The notes under the pieces were generated by a model. That model worked only from the letters and a program-made list of their open reading frames with translations. It was not told the DNA's origin and searched no databases. From positions 1-26,418 of the IMG/VR virus record IMGVR_UViG_3300037247_000644: a stretch of 26,418 nt of DNA. One strand, given 5' to 3'. This stretch comes from a virus. The first letter of the stretch is position 1, and every line of letters starts with the position of its first letter. Position numbers and translations under genes: made by a program. Positions 5,736 through 11,679 of the stretch are shown in pieces.

Positions 5736-5837
5736 CTGTGACGGGCTATACACGATATTAAAGAGCTTCTATCAGTGGCCTTTGGCCTCCCTTCGTGGGG
5801 ACCGTCACAGGCCGAGGTCACTGACGGGAGCTTTTTT
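5736..5837 (+). terminator. Leader with long intrinsic terminator, possible attenuator
   Basis: AGCTTCTATCAGTGGCC (5764-5780) pairs with GGTCACTGACGGGAGCT (5816-5832) at 16 of 17 positions, counting G-T pairs, and is followed by a T run (5832-5837). Inside the stem, GGCCT/AGGCC and CCC-TTCGT-GGG extend the hairpin. Upstream, CTGTGACGG (5736-5744) is a perfect complement of CCGTCACAG (5802-5810) within that inner part, so an alternative fold can compete with the upper stem. The terminator stands 15 bases before the start of the replication gene, so transcripts from upstream must be stopped, or read through under control. Confidence 0.75.
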
Positions 5838-5851
5838 GTATGGGGGGCTTA

Positions 5852-6601
5852 ATGGCATCTAACTTCTGGGCCAAGATATACATCGAAATACTAGACGATT
5901 GGAAGATGGGCAGCATGACCGACCGACTATGGCGCCGAACGATAGAAATTATATTGCTGGCAAAAGAGCTTGACGACGATGGCCATCTCCCAGATATTCG
6001 CAGTATGGCCTATCGTTTACATTCCAGCATTGATGAACTAGAGGATGAACTAAACGGATTGGCCGCGGTCGGTATCGTCCAGTCATTGCCCGAAGGTTGG
6101 CACGTTATCAACTACGGCGCATGGCAAGGTCCGATGTCTGACGTAGAGCGCCAATCTAGGCGACGGGAACGTATCAGGAAACAAGAATATCACGAGCCAG
6201 TCACGGAAAGGTCACAAGATAGTCACACTACTGTCACGTTACGTGACACAGAAGAGAATAGAATAGAGAAGAATAGAGAAGAAAAGAACCTAGACAAGCG
6301 CGACCGCTTCTTCCCAGTCCATTTATCATCGCCTGAGATGCTTAATGCCTGGGGTGAATGGTTGGAACATCAGAAGAACCGAACGGGGAGGGAATTGCCA
6401 AAGGGAACCGCGCTAAAGCAATTCAAACGCATAGGAGAAATTGGAATTCCCCGGGCTATAGTAGCCATCGAGTACAGTATCGAATCCAATTATCAGCGAT
6501 TGGTAGAGCCAAAGGGACAATCACCAGACGGACAGCAAGAACCAGCAGGATTCGCCCCTGGTCGGGAAATCTTAAAGGAGATTCACAATGTCAACTCTTG
6601 A
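5852..6601 (+). CDS. Replisome organizer-like replication protein
   Basis: A 249-residue protein resembling phage replication initiators of the replisome-organizer/DnaD-like type. The N-terminal winged-helix segment reads ASNFWAKIYIEILDD, then MTDRLWRRTIEIILLAKE and HLPDIRSMAYRLHSSIDELE, then WHVINYGAWQGPMSD. A charged low-complexity linker (EENRIEKNREEKN) joins it to a C-terminal helical part with PKGTALKQFKRIGEIGIPRAI. Such proteins bind the phage origin and recruit a helicase loader; the next gene fits that role. ATG 5852 with G-rich GGGGGG just upstream is preferred over ATG 5840, which abuts the terminator. Confidence 0.65.
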   Translation: MASNFWAKIYIEILDDWKMGSMTDRLWRRTIEIILLAKELDDDGHLPDIRSMAYRLHSSIDELEDELNGLAAVGIVQSLPEGWHVINYGAWQGPMSDVERQSRRRERIRKQEYHEPVTERSQDSHTTVTLRDTEENRIEKNREEKNLDKRDRFFPVHLSSPEMLNAWGEWLEHQKNRTGRELPKGTALKQFKRIGEIGIPRAIVAIEYSIESNYQRLVEPKGQSPDGQQEPAGFAPGREILKEIHNVNS

Positions 6602-7115
6602 AGATGTAACAAAGTCATTGATGTTCTTATCAGCCGTATGGCCCAAGTTTCCGCTATCGGCTGCCACCATCAAGGCATACCATACCGTTCTTGGCGACTT
6701 GCCGGCCGACGCCCTGGCCTCGGCTGCTGAGCAACTAGGTGCAGACTCAACATTCTTCCCTGTAGCCTCCGAGCTTCGCAAATTGGCATTTGATCTGTCG
6801 CAAGGTGATGACTTGCCTTTAGCGGTTGAAGGCTGGAAGCAGATTCTTGATAGGTGGGGCGGCCGCTATGTTGAGTTCTTCCCGCTGACCGAAAGGACAG
6901 TCAAGGTGATGGGCGGTATTCGGCTATTGGGCCAGACGACTGACAGGGAAACGCCTTTCGTCCGCAACCAGTTTATCAGCATATTTGACACCTACCGGGC
7001 TCGAGCCAAAGAGGATAGGCGCCTACTGCCGTCAGTGAAGGAATACAAGAAACTCCAGGCCGGCAAGATTGACGAACATATCAGGATGTTAACCGATGAT
7101 TTACGAGGCAAATGA
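6588..7115 (+). CDS. Helicase loader/inhibitor-like protein
   Basis: A 175-residue protein whose N-terminal 65 residues (LMFLSAVWPKFPLSAATIKA, then YHTVLGDLPADAL, ending FFPVASELRKLA) match the pattern of small phage helicase-loader proteins of the G39P kind. In these a helical domain sizes up 'vWPnf' and ends in 'FfPtvaELr'. The C-terminal part, from about residue 80, is a separate helical region ending LTDDLRGK. Start ATG 6588 has AAAGGAG upstream and overlaps the previous gene by 14 bases. Its neighbour is the likely origin-binding protein, which supports the call; the family match is by pattern only. Confidence 0.5.
   Translation: MSTLEDVTKSLMFLSAVWPKFPLSAATIKAYHTVLGDLPADALASAAEQLGADSTFFPVASELRKLAFDLSQGDDLPLAVEGWKQILDRWGGRYVEFFPLTERTVKVMGGIRLLGQTTDRETPFVRNQFISIFDTYRARAKEDRRLLPSVKEYKKLQAGKIDEHIRMLTDDLRGK
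7090..7113 (+). repeat. Direct repeat left of RNA ligase
   Basis: TAACCGATGATTTACGAGGC plus AAAT matches 7877-7900 at 21 of 24 positions. Here it encodes the end of the helicase-loader-like protein (LTDDLRGK). Confidence 0.75.
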
Positions 7116-7124
7116 GGTGATGGG

Positions 7125-7886
7125 ATGAACAATGCAAAACCCCTTGGCCATAAAAACTACGGCAGCATTCCTCATCTGCCCGGCAGTCGCCGAGGGCCAT
7201 CTGATAAAGGGTGTCACGAGGGCCAGGCCCAGATTGCTACGGAGAAAGCCAGGGACAAGAACGACGAAATAATTGTTCAAGAAAAACTTGACGGCTCAAA
7301 TGTTGGTGTCGCACGAATCGGTGATGCAATATATCCCCTTGGCCGTGCAGGGTGGCTCGCCATTTCTTCACCTTATAAACAGCATAGATTATTTGCTCAG
7401 TGGGCTTACCAAAACAATGAGCGGTTCTTGGCCGTACTTCATGATGGGGAGCGTATTGTGGGCGAGTGGCTGGCCCAAGCGCATGGAACTAAATACGAGC
7501 TGCACCACGAGCCCTTTGTGCCCTTCGACATTATGAAAAAACACGAACGTTTACCCTACGCGCAGCTCAAGGCGCGTCTGGGCGGTTATTTATTTGCCAT
7601 GCCGACAACTATCCACGTTGGTTTGCCACTATCTATTGACGATGCGATGGCAAAACTTAATCCGGGTGGTTACTGGGGCTTTCATGGAGCCCAAGAACCA
7701 GTTGAGGGGGCTGTTTGGCGAATTGAACGAGACAAACCAACAGGCAAGAAAAGAGAAAAGGTTCGTGTTGTGGACTTTCTTGTCAAATACGTGCGTCCAG
7801 ACAAAGAGGACGGCAAGTATCTCTCTGAGATATCTGGAGAACCCGACATATGGAACTGGCAACCACACCAAGAGGCTAACCGATGA
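7125..7886 (+). CDS. RNA ligase, T4 Rnl2-like family
   Basis: A 253-residue ATP-dependent RNA ligase. Nucleotidyltransferase motifs are visible in order: motif I EKLDGSN with the predicted AMP-accepting lysine at residue 54, motif III-type IVGEWL (E114) and FDIM (134-137), motif IV EGAVWR (194-199), and motif V DFLVKYVRP (217-225, with the lysine of LVKY). These enzymes seal nicked RNA, for example host tRNAs cut during antiphage defence, using lysyl-AMP and 5'-phosphate RNA intermediates. The start ATG 7125 follows GAGGTGATGGG. The gene lies between direct repeats (7090-7113, 7877-7900), as if inserted as a cassette. The RNA target is not shown. Confidence 0.85.
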   Translation: MNNAKPLGHKNYGSIPHLPGSRRGPSDKGCHEGQAQIATEKARDKNDEIIVQEKLDGSNVGVARIGDAIYPLGRAGWLAISSPYKQHRLFAQWAYQNNERFLAVLHDGERIVGEWLAQAHGTKYELHHEPFVPFDIMKKHERLPYAQLKARLGGYLFAMPTTIHVGLPLSIDDAMAKLNPGGYWGFHGAQEPVEGAVWRIERDKPTGKKREKVRVVDFLVKYVRPDKEDGKYLSEISGEPDIWNWQPHQEANR

Positions 7887-7900
7887 TTTGCGAGCTAAAT
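7877..7900 (+). repeat. Direct repeat right of RNA ligase
   Basis: TAACCGATGATTTGCGAGCT plus AAAT, the partner of 7090-7113. In this copy the ATG inside it starts the next gene (MICELN), while another frame still spells the former gene end LTDDLRAK and stop. Confidence 0.75.
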
Positions 7901-8221
7901 AAAACACTGGTCCCTCAAAAGGCATATGACGATGCCCTGTCAATCAGGCGCAACGGTGGTAAGTGTCATCTTATGGTTGCTGACGTCATATCTGATGTGC
8001 TTAACCCATCGACGTGTCCGAACTGCGAAGGGACCGGCGAAATTATGATTGAAGTGATTACGGGCGGGCCGGCAATCATGCCTATTCCCGTTGACCCTTC
8101 TTCTGGCCATGTGACAACCTGGATTAAGGACAAGTGGTATAAGCGACAGCTGAATTGTTATGGCTGCCCGATGTGCCAGGCAACCGGTAAGGTGAAGGTG
8201 TCAGTTGAATACAATGATTGA
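7883..8221 (+). CDS. Zinc-binding protein with DnaJ-like CxxC pairs
   Basis: A 112-residue protein with two knuckles, CPNCEGTGEI (about 45-54) and CPMCQATGKV (about 95-104), of the CxxCxGxG type found in DnaJ zinc domains. Together they could hold one zinc ion. Between them lies a 40-residue loop with no recognisable features. Many phage accessory proteins use this fold for protein or nucleic-acid binding; a specific role is unknown. The start overlaps the RNA ligase stop by four bases. Confidence 0.65.
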   Translation: MICELNKTLVPQKAYDDALSIRRNGGKCHLMVADVISDVLNPSTCPNCEGTGEIMIEVITGGPAIMPIPVDPSSGHVTTWIKDKWYKRQLNCYGCPMCQATGKVKVSVEYND

Positions 8222-8230
8222 GGAGACAAC

Positions 8231-8449
8231 ATGGATAAAACAAAAGACAAGATTGAGGCAATGCTTGATTTAGCTTTGCGATTAGTACCGGAATGGGCTA
8301 ACCGAATAGATGATGACGATCCCCTTTTTGGTACACTACCCCCAGTATTGCAATTGATGATATTACACCGTCAAGCTGATGCAAAGGTAAAGGCGGCACT
8401 GGATAAGTTATTTCAAGATAAGGAGACCAATGAACGATACACCAGATAA
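8231..8449 (+). CDS. Hypothetical 72-residue protein
   Basis: A small, acidic, largely helical protein of unknown function (DKIEAMLDLALRLVPEWANR). Its ATG has GAGGAG six bases upstream, and it overlaps the next gene by 20 bases. Confidence 0.6.
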   Translation: MDKTKDKIEAMLDLALRLVPEWANRIDDDDPLFGTLPPVLQLMILHRQADAKVKAALDKLFQDKETNERYTR

Positions 8450-8753
8450 GGACACATTAGACCGATGGCGCAGATGGCACGATCGGCATGGCACAACGGC
8501 CAAGTCACCGAAGGAACGTCAGGTCGAAGCCCTGGAACTAGTTGTTGGTAAATTGAATATACAGAATGAGCACCTAAACCGGATTGCGGCGGCACTGGAA
8601 AAATTATCTTCCGGTGCCGCGATTAACTATTTTGGAACGCTTACCCAGAGCAGTGTCAATTTGCCGGTGGAGAAGATTCCTGGCGAGGAGATAACCCTGC
8701 CTAGATATGATGTAACTTTCGATGAAGCGATGGAAACAATGGAAACCGGCTAA
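8430..8753 (+). CDS. Hypothetical protein, probably shortened at its C-end
   Basis: A 107-residue protein of unknown function. A basic N-terminal segment (LDRWRRWHDRHGTT) is followed by a helical region with heptad-like spacing (QVEALELVVGKLNIQNEHLN) and an acidic tail. ATG 8430 follows AAGGAG. It ends at TAA 8751-8753, but the same frame continues open for 11 codons (TWQIGDHEETV) to a TGA that overlaps the next start (ATGA). Those codons match the tail of the following gene, so the TAA is probably a recent nonsense change. Confidence 0.6.
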   Translation: MNDTPDKDTLDRWRRWHDRHGTTAKSPKERQVEALELVVGKLNIQNEHLNRIAAALEKLSSGAAINYFGTLTQSSVNLPVEKIPGEEITLPRYDVTFDEAMETMETG

Positions 8754-8756
8754 ACG

Positions 8757-8777
8757 TGGCAGATTGGCGATCATGAG
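8757..8777 (+). repeat. Tail repeat, copy 1
   Basis: TGGCAGATTGGCGATCATGA plus G, differing at two positions from 8939-8959. Both encode WQIGDHE in the frame of their respective genes, but here it is past the stop codon. Confidence 0.7.
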
Positions 8778-8785
8778 GAGACGGT

Positions 8786-8986
8786 ATGAAACAAATACAA
8801 CCCAAACAATTGAACGATCGCCAGATGATAGCGATACAGCATGTAATGATTGCCTTAAAAAGGGTGGTTAGACTGCTAAATGAAACCATTGACAATTACG
8901 ACCGGGCGATGGATGCAACTTCCGCCACCGGCGAGTCCTGGCAGATCGGTGATCATGAGTTTGACGAATTGGAGGCAGAGGAATGA
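8786..8986 (+). CDS. Hypothetical 66-residue protein
   Basis: A small helical protein of unknown function (MIAIQHVMIALKRVVRLLNE), with tail GESWQIGDHEFDELEAEE, whose WQIGDHE is repeated after the stop of the previous gene. ATG 8786 follows GAGGAG; the end (EE, stop) overlaps the next start by four bases. Confidence 0.6.
   Translation: MKQIQPKQLNDRQMIAIQHVMIALKRVVRLLNETIDNYDRAMDATSATGESWQIGDHEFDELEAEE
8939..8959 (+). repeat. Tail repeat, copy 2
   Basis: The coding copy of WQIGDHE, partner of 8757-8777. Confidence 0.7.
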
Positions 8987-9228
8987 AAAAACACACAGGA
9001 ATGTATAATAAATTCGAAGTAGGCAGAACAGATGGCCGGGACAAAAATCCAACGGATATACATTATCAATGCGACTATTTTGTGCTGGATATGTCGCACG
9101 ATAGGCACGCCATGCCTGCGCTTATAGCATATGCAAAATCTATTGCTGGAGAGAAACCTATGTTGGCTGCGGATTTATTAGGGTTCGTTGCTGATTCGCG
9201 ACTATTTTACAAAGGAGTAGAGGAATGA
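8983..9228 (+). CDS. Conserved phage protein (FEVGRTDGRD family)
   Basis: An 81-residue protein with the arrangement of a widespread uncharacterised phage family. It has an N-terminal KFEVGRTDGRD, a central YFVLDMSHDRHAMPALIAYA and a C-terminal LAADL segment. The family has no known activity that I can name. It starts in the ATGA overlap of the previous gene, behind GGAGG, and ends in the same kind of junction. Confidence 0.7.
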   Translation: MKKHTGMYNKFEVGRTDGRDKNPTDIHYQCDYFVLDMSHDRHAMPALIAYAKSIAGEKPMLAADLLGFVADSRLFYKGVEE

Positions 9229-9413
9229 ACCAGCCTAAAGTAAGAGAAGCAATTGGGATAGCAATGGGTGTTATTACTCTTATTCCAATAGATGAGAACG
9301 AGTGTCCGACTGTTAGCGAACTACTGGCACACTCGTTTGATCTCTTAGTCGACGCCCATGCACTTATTGATTCAGCAATTGAACAAACAGGAGAATCGGA
9401 GGTAGAGGAATGA
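9225..9413 (+). CDS. Hypothetical 62-residue protein
   Basis: A small acidic helical protein of unknown function, with VSELLAHSFDLLVDAHALID in the centre. It begins and ends in ATGA overlaps and has the same Glu-Glu-stop ending as two neighbours. Confidence 0.6.
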   Translation: MNQPKVREAIGIAMGVITLIPIDENECPTVSELLAHSFDLLVDAHALIDSAIEQTGESEVEE

Positions 9414-9631
9414 TATATCCACATTTAACCTTTTTCATACTAGGCATGATTGTTGGCGGGCTGTTCGGCGCGTTTGTGATCCTGCTGTTCCAGGCGCATA
9501 TCGAGATTGACGAAGAACACCCAGAAGAATCGATTGATGGCATACCGTGGCGGCCAGTAGGATCGCATGAGACGAAACCGTTTCAGGTCGAGAAGCCGTG
9601 GCAGGAGGTTGATGGTGATCGAATGTCTTGA
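9410..9631 (+). CDS. Small membrane-anchored protein
   Basis: A 73-residue protein with one N-terminal membrane helix (about residues 6-28, FFILGMIVGGLFGAFVILLF) and a hydrophilic acidic tail of 45 residues. The tail contains EEHPEESIDG. It resembles signal-anchor accessory proteins, but role and topology are undetermined. It overlaps the next gene by 20 bases. Confidence 0.6.
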   Translation: MIYPHLTFFILGMIVGGLFGAFVILLFQAHIEIDEEHPEESIDGIPWRPVGSHETKPFQVEKPWQEVDGDRMS

Positions 9632-9824
9632 AGAAAGGGACTTCAGAATAATGCGAGAAACAGCATGTAAGACGCATACTCATGTATTCGCGTGGACTTC
9701 AAATGAGAGCAAAAGCGCGGTTCCGTCGACTCTACTATGTGACTGTGGTTGTTGGTCATGGCATAAATGGAGTGAAAGAAATGACGAGTGGGAATATGTA
9801 GCGAGACAGGACCGGGTGGTCTGA
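9612..9824 (+). CDS. Cys-rich small protein, possible metal binder
   Basis: A 70-residue protein beginning MVIECLEERDF, with a CDCGCWSWHKW cluster (about residues 44-54) and histidines nearby that suggest a zinc site. ATG 9612 follows AGGAGG at 9603-9608, spaced only three bases away; an upstream frame start at 9567 has no ribosome site. It ends in a TGATG overlap with the next gene. Function unknown. Confidence 0.5.
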   Translation: MVIECLEERDFRIMRETACKTHTHVFAWTSNESKSAVPSTLLCDCGCWSWHKWSERNDEWEYVARQDRVV

Positions 9825-10123
9825 TGGCAACTGAAGCCGACATCCAGCTACTCAAGATAGCGGTACACCGCAACTCACCCCTGATATATGACAATTTGGG
9901 TATATCTGTGAGCATGTCTGAGATGCCTAGCGCGCAGGACAAGCAAACAGTGTTGTCGGCTCTACAGCCACGTAGCCGATGGGGCCGTATTTTATTGTGG
10001 CTGCAGCCGAAAAAGCGAAAGAAACTGTTGCGAGAATACAATTATTTGGATGCGTTGGTACAAGTAGAACGGACTAACTATTACCTAGATAAAGCTATGG
10101 AGTTGATGAAAGATGCCAACTGA
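9824..10123 (+). CDS. Hypothetical 99-residue protein, duplicated start
   Basis: A protein of unknown function, beginning MATEADIQLLKIAV, with a basic middle (LQPKKRKKLLREYNYLDAL) and a C-terminal LDKAMELMKDAN. Its first 30 bases resemble the starts at 10113, 10422 and 10660, and its final 39 bases recur at 10394-10432. ATG 9824 overlaps the previous stop; a start at 9788 lies inside the previous gene. Confidence 0.55.
   Translation: MATEADIQLLKIAVHRNSPLIYDNLGISVSMSEMPSAQDKQTVLSALQPRSRWGRILLWLQPKKRKKLLREYNYLDALVQVERTNYYLDKAMELMKDAN
10085..10123 (+). repeat. 39-base gene-end repeat, copy 1
   Basis: Begins CTAGATAAAGCTATGGAGTT and encodes LDKAMELMKDAN and a stop. It matches 10394-10432 at 38 of 39 bases; the single change turns the last residue from N to K. 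Confidence 0.9.
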
Positions 10124-10163
10124 GGCTGATGTCCAGCTGGTGAATATAAGGAGGTATAAATGA
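10113..10163 (+). CDS. Mini-ORF, truncated copy of neighbouring gene start
   Basis: A 16-residue frame (MPTEADVQLVNIRRYK) that repeats the N-terminus of the gene at 9824 (MATEADIQLLKI). Its end contains the AAGGAGGT ribosome site for the gene at 10160 and stops in an ATGA overlap with it. It looks like the stub of a duplicated gene, perhaps retained as a translational leader. Confidence 0.35.
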   Translation: MPTEADVQLVNIRRYK

Positions 10164-10432
10164 GCGAAGATAGAACGCCAACGGGTTTCTGGAAACTTGA
10201 TGCGTATACAAATGGGTGTCAAATAGTTGTTTTAGGTGAAATACCCTACAAGGACGACTATGATGAAAACGACCCTAATGAGCATAACTGTGATGAACAG
10301 GGGTGCGGTAGTTTTGAGCACGTGCTTTGTAGAATACCGGTTATGAGTCCTATGCCGCAACTCAACTGGGCAAATCCAGAATATCTGGAGATGCTAGATA
10401 AAGCTATGGAGTTGATGAAAGATGCCAAGTGA
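10160..10432 (+). CDS. Conserved hypothetical protein with Cys pair
   Basis: A 90-residue protein whose middle (NEHNCDEQGCGSFEHVL) has the form of a widespread small phage family of unknown function, in which 'HNCdemGCgs' is followed by 'HVl'. AAGGAGG precedes ATG 10160. Its C-terminal LDKAMELMKDAK is a duplicate of the end of the gene at 9824, so this gene is partly chimeric. Confidence 0.65.
   Translation: MSEDRTPTGFWKLDAYTNGCQIVVLGEIPYKDDYDENDPNEHNCDEQGCGSFEHVLCRIPVMSPMPQLNWANPEYLEMLDKAMELMKDAK
10394..10432 (+). repeat. 39-base gene-end repeat, copy 2
   Basis: Partner of 10085-10123. As in copy 1, an ATGCCAA start of the next frame lies inside it (here at 10422). Confidence 0.9.
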
Positions 10433-10679
10433 AAGTGATATCCAAAACGCGATAATCGAGGCAGAACAGTGTCCACAGTGTAAGTGTTGCGATATGGAAT
10501 GGGAACAATGCTATGTCTGTGGTGGGGACGGATGGCTAGAAGTATACGACGAAGATCCACTATGGTACGACCCTGGAGATGTTGAAATGTGCGACGAATG
10601 TGAAAGTAGGGGTGGGTGGTGGTTTTGCATTAGTGGCTGTCATGTAAATGGAGGAGTACATGCGACAATCCGAGAGTGA
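10422..10679 (+). CDS. Zinc-ribbon protein of phage type
   Basis: An 85-residue cysteine-rich protein. Clusters are CPQCKCC, CYVCGGDGW, CDEC and CISGC, a layout that could bind two zinc ions. The middle motif GGDGWLEVYDEDPLWYDPGD recalls small DnaJ-like phage zinc proteins. The opening MPSESDIQNAIIEA is a copy of the start of the VRR-NUC gene downstream (SESDIQTAIIEA), suggesting fusion of a borrowed 5' end to a zinc protein. Function unknown. Confidence 0.6.
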   Translation: MPSESDIQNAIIEAEQCPQCKCCDMEWEQCYVCGGDGWLEVYDEDPLWYDPGDVEMCDECESRGGWWFCISGCHVNGGVHATIRE

Positions 10680-11049
10680 CATTCAAACCGCGATAATCGA
10701 GGCCCTCGTCTATGACGGCTGGCTTGTGCTGCGAATCAATCAGGGGGGAATGTTCGTTGGACAGCGCGAAGATAGATATGTCACTTTCGCACGCTGGCAA
10801 GCCCTTGGCCAACCGGTAACCGGCAAGGGCATTAGCGATATCTTGGCTTTCAAGGCGGAATCATGTCCGTATGATTCTTTTCCATCGGGTGTACTCGCCA
10901 TCGAAGTCAAGGCGCCTGGCAAGAAATTTAATACAAGTGAGCACCAGCAGGCATTCTTGGATGCTATTGCAGAGCATGGCGGCATCGCGATAGTGGCTGA
11001 TTGTCTGGAAGATGTGGCGCCGTATTTGGATTCAGTGGAGGTGCAATGA
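10660..11049 (+). CDS. VRR-NUC domain nuclease
   Basis: A 129-residue single-domain nuclease of the VRR-NUC (PD-(D/E)XK) family. Counting from ATG 10660, an N-terminal helix SESDIQTAIIEAL is followed by VLRINQGG, then the catalytic GISDILAF (D60) and AIEVKAP (E82, K84), then FNTSEHQQAFLDAI and IVADCLEDV. Phage proteins of this type act on DNA with branched or flapped structure, in replication or recombination. GGAGG at 10651-10655 selects ATG 10660 over 10648. It overlaps the preceding zinc-protein gene by 20 bases. Confidence 0.85.
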   Translation: MRQSESDIQTAIIEALVYDGWLVLRINQGGMFVGQREDRYVTFARWQALGQPVTGKGISDILAFKAESCPYDSFPSGVLAIEVKAPGKKFNTSEHQQAFLDAIAEHGGIAIVADCLEDVAPYLDSVEVQ

Positions 11050-11267
11050 TGGACGATGATGGTGTAACTTTCAGAAAGGAAATAGGTTTATCATATGCGG
11101 ATTCTGTGCGTATTGTGGAAGGATTGGATGAACTTTACAATAAGCGTTACTTAGATTGGGAGGGGGTTGAATGGAAATTCGCTAAAGAAATTATTGAAAG
11201 CGAAAAAGAACAAATACTGCTACTTCAGGATTCTTTTAAGGCAATACTGTCTAAGTGGGATGAATGA
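11046..11267 (+). CDS. Hypothetical helical protein
   Basis: A 73-residue helical protein (WKFAKEIIESEKEQILLLQD) without recognisable family. Two adjacent ATGs, 11046 and 11049, follow GGAGGTG; the second is better spaced, the first gives an ATGA overlap. It is the last gene before a 115-base gap with two hairpins. Confidence 0.55.
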   Translation: MMDDDGVTFRKEIGLSYADSVRIVEGLDELYNKRYLDWEGVEWKFAKEIIESEKEQILLLQDSFKAILSKWDE

Positions 11268-11382
11268 CGTTCTTATTAACTAGCACCCAAGGAGGTGCAT
11301 ATACGCTCAATATCGGCAGTTGGGGCGGGCGTGGGCGATCCCCCGTATGTAGACGCCCGCCCCTTATTGACAAGGAGATGTG
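11268..11382 (+). other. Intergenic gap with two hairpins
   Basis: GCACC-CAAGGA-GGTGC (11283-11298) carries a near-perfect ribosome site, AAGGAGG, in its stem-loop, but no usable start codon follows at normal spacing. GGGGCGGGCGT (11322-11332) pairs perfectly over 11 bases with ACGCCCGCCCC (11353-11363), with a smaller GGG/CCC pair inside. The T-run after it is weak (TTATT), so termination is possible but uncertain. Confidence 0.55.
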
Positions 11383-11631
11383 ATGGAAACGGTTGGATCA
11401 TCAAGAGATGGAGGCTATATTGTAAAAATGAGTTTGGAGGAGCACCGATTATTGGGCAAGCTGGGCGGTGTTAGTCAGGGCTGGACACACAATGACTTAC
11501 TATCGCGGGGGATTGACTTGACACAACCATTAGAGCGGGTGATAGCCTATACGAATACAAGGTCAATATTAAATGAGCTGGGTGGCTATTTTACACTGAT
11601 GGAAAAGGCGCTGGATCAAGAGAATAATTGA
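11383..11631 (+). CDS. Hypothetical 82-residue protein
   Basis: A protein of unknown function (METVGSSRDGGYIVKMSLEE). EEHRLLGKLGG and a C-terminal YFTLMEKALDQENN suggest helices. AAGGAG precedes ATG 11383. The consensus promoter for the packaging genes starts at its last codons. Confidence 0.6.
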   Translation: METVGSSRDGGYIVKMSLEEHRLLGKLGGVSQGWTHNDLLSRGIDLTQPLERVIAYTNTRSILNELGGYFTLMEKALDQENN

Positions 11632-11657
11632 CAGACCTAACCATCAAAAGCTATAAT
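11628..11657 (+). promoter_or_regulatory. Consensus sigma-70 promoter for packaging genes
   Basis: TTGACA (11628-11633), 18 bases and TATAAT (11652-11657) match both hexamers perfectly. Transcription should start near 11664, giving a leader of about 16 bases with GGAG before the GTG at 11680. A seven-codon ATG frame (11667-11690) overlaps that start. Confidence 0.75.
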
Positions 11658-11679
11658 GTTGGTGGCATGGAGATAGATA

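Noticed and set aside
7594-7902. A 102-residue rightward ORF inside the RNA ligase gene
   Set aside because: It lies in another frame of a gene with clear ligase motifs; its ending LTDDLRAK is explained by the direct repeat.
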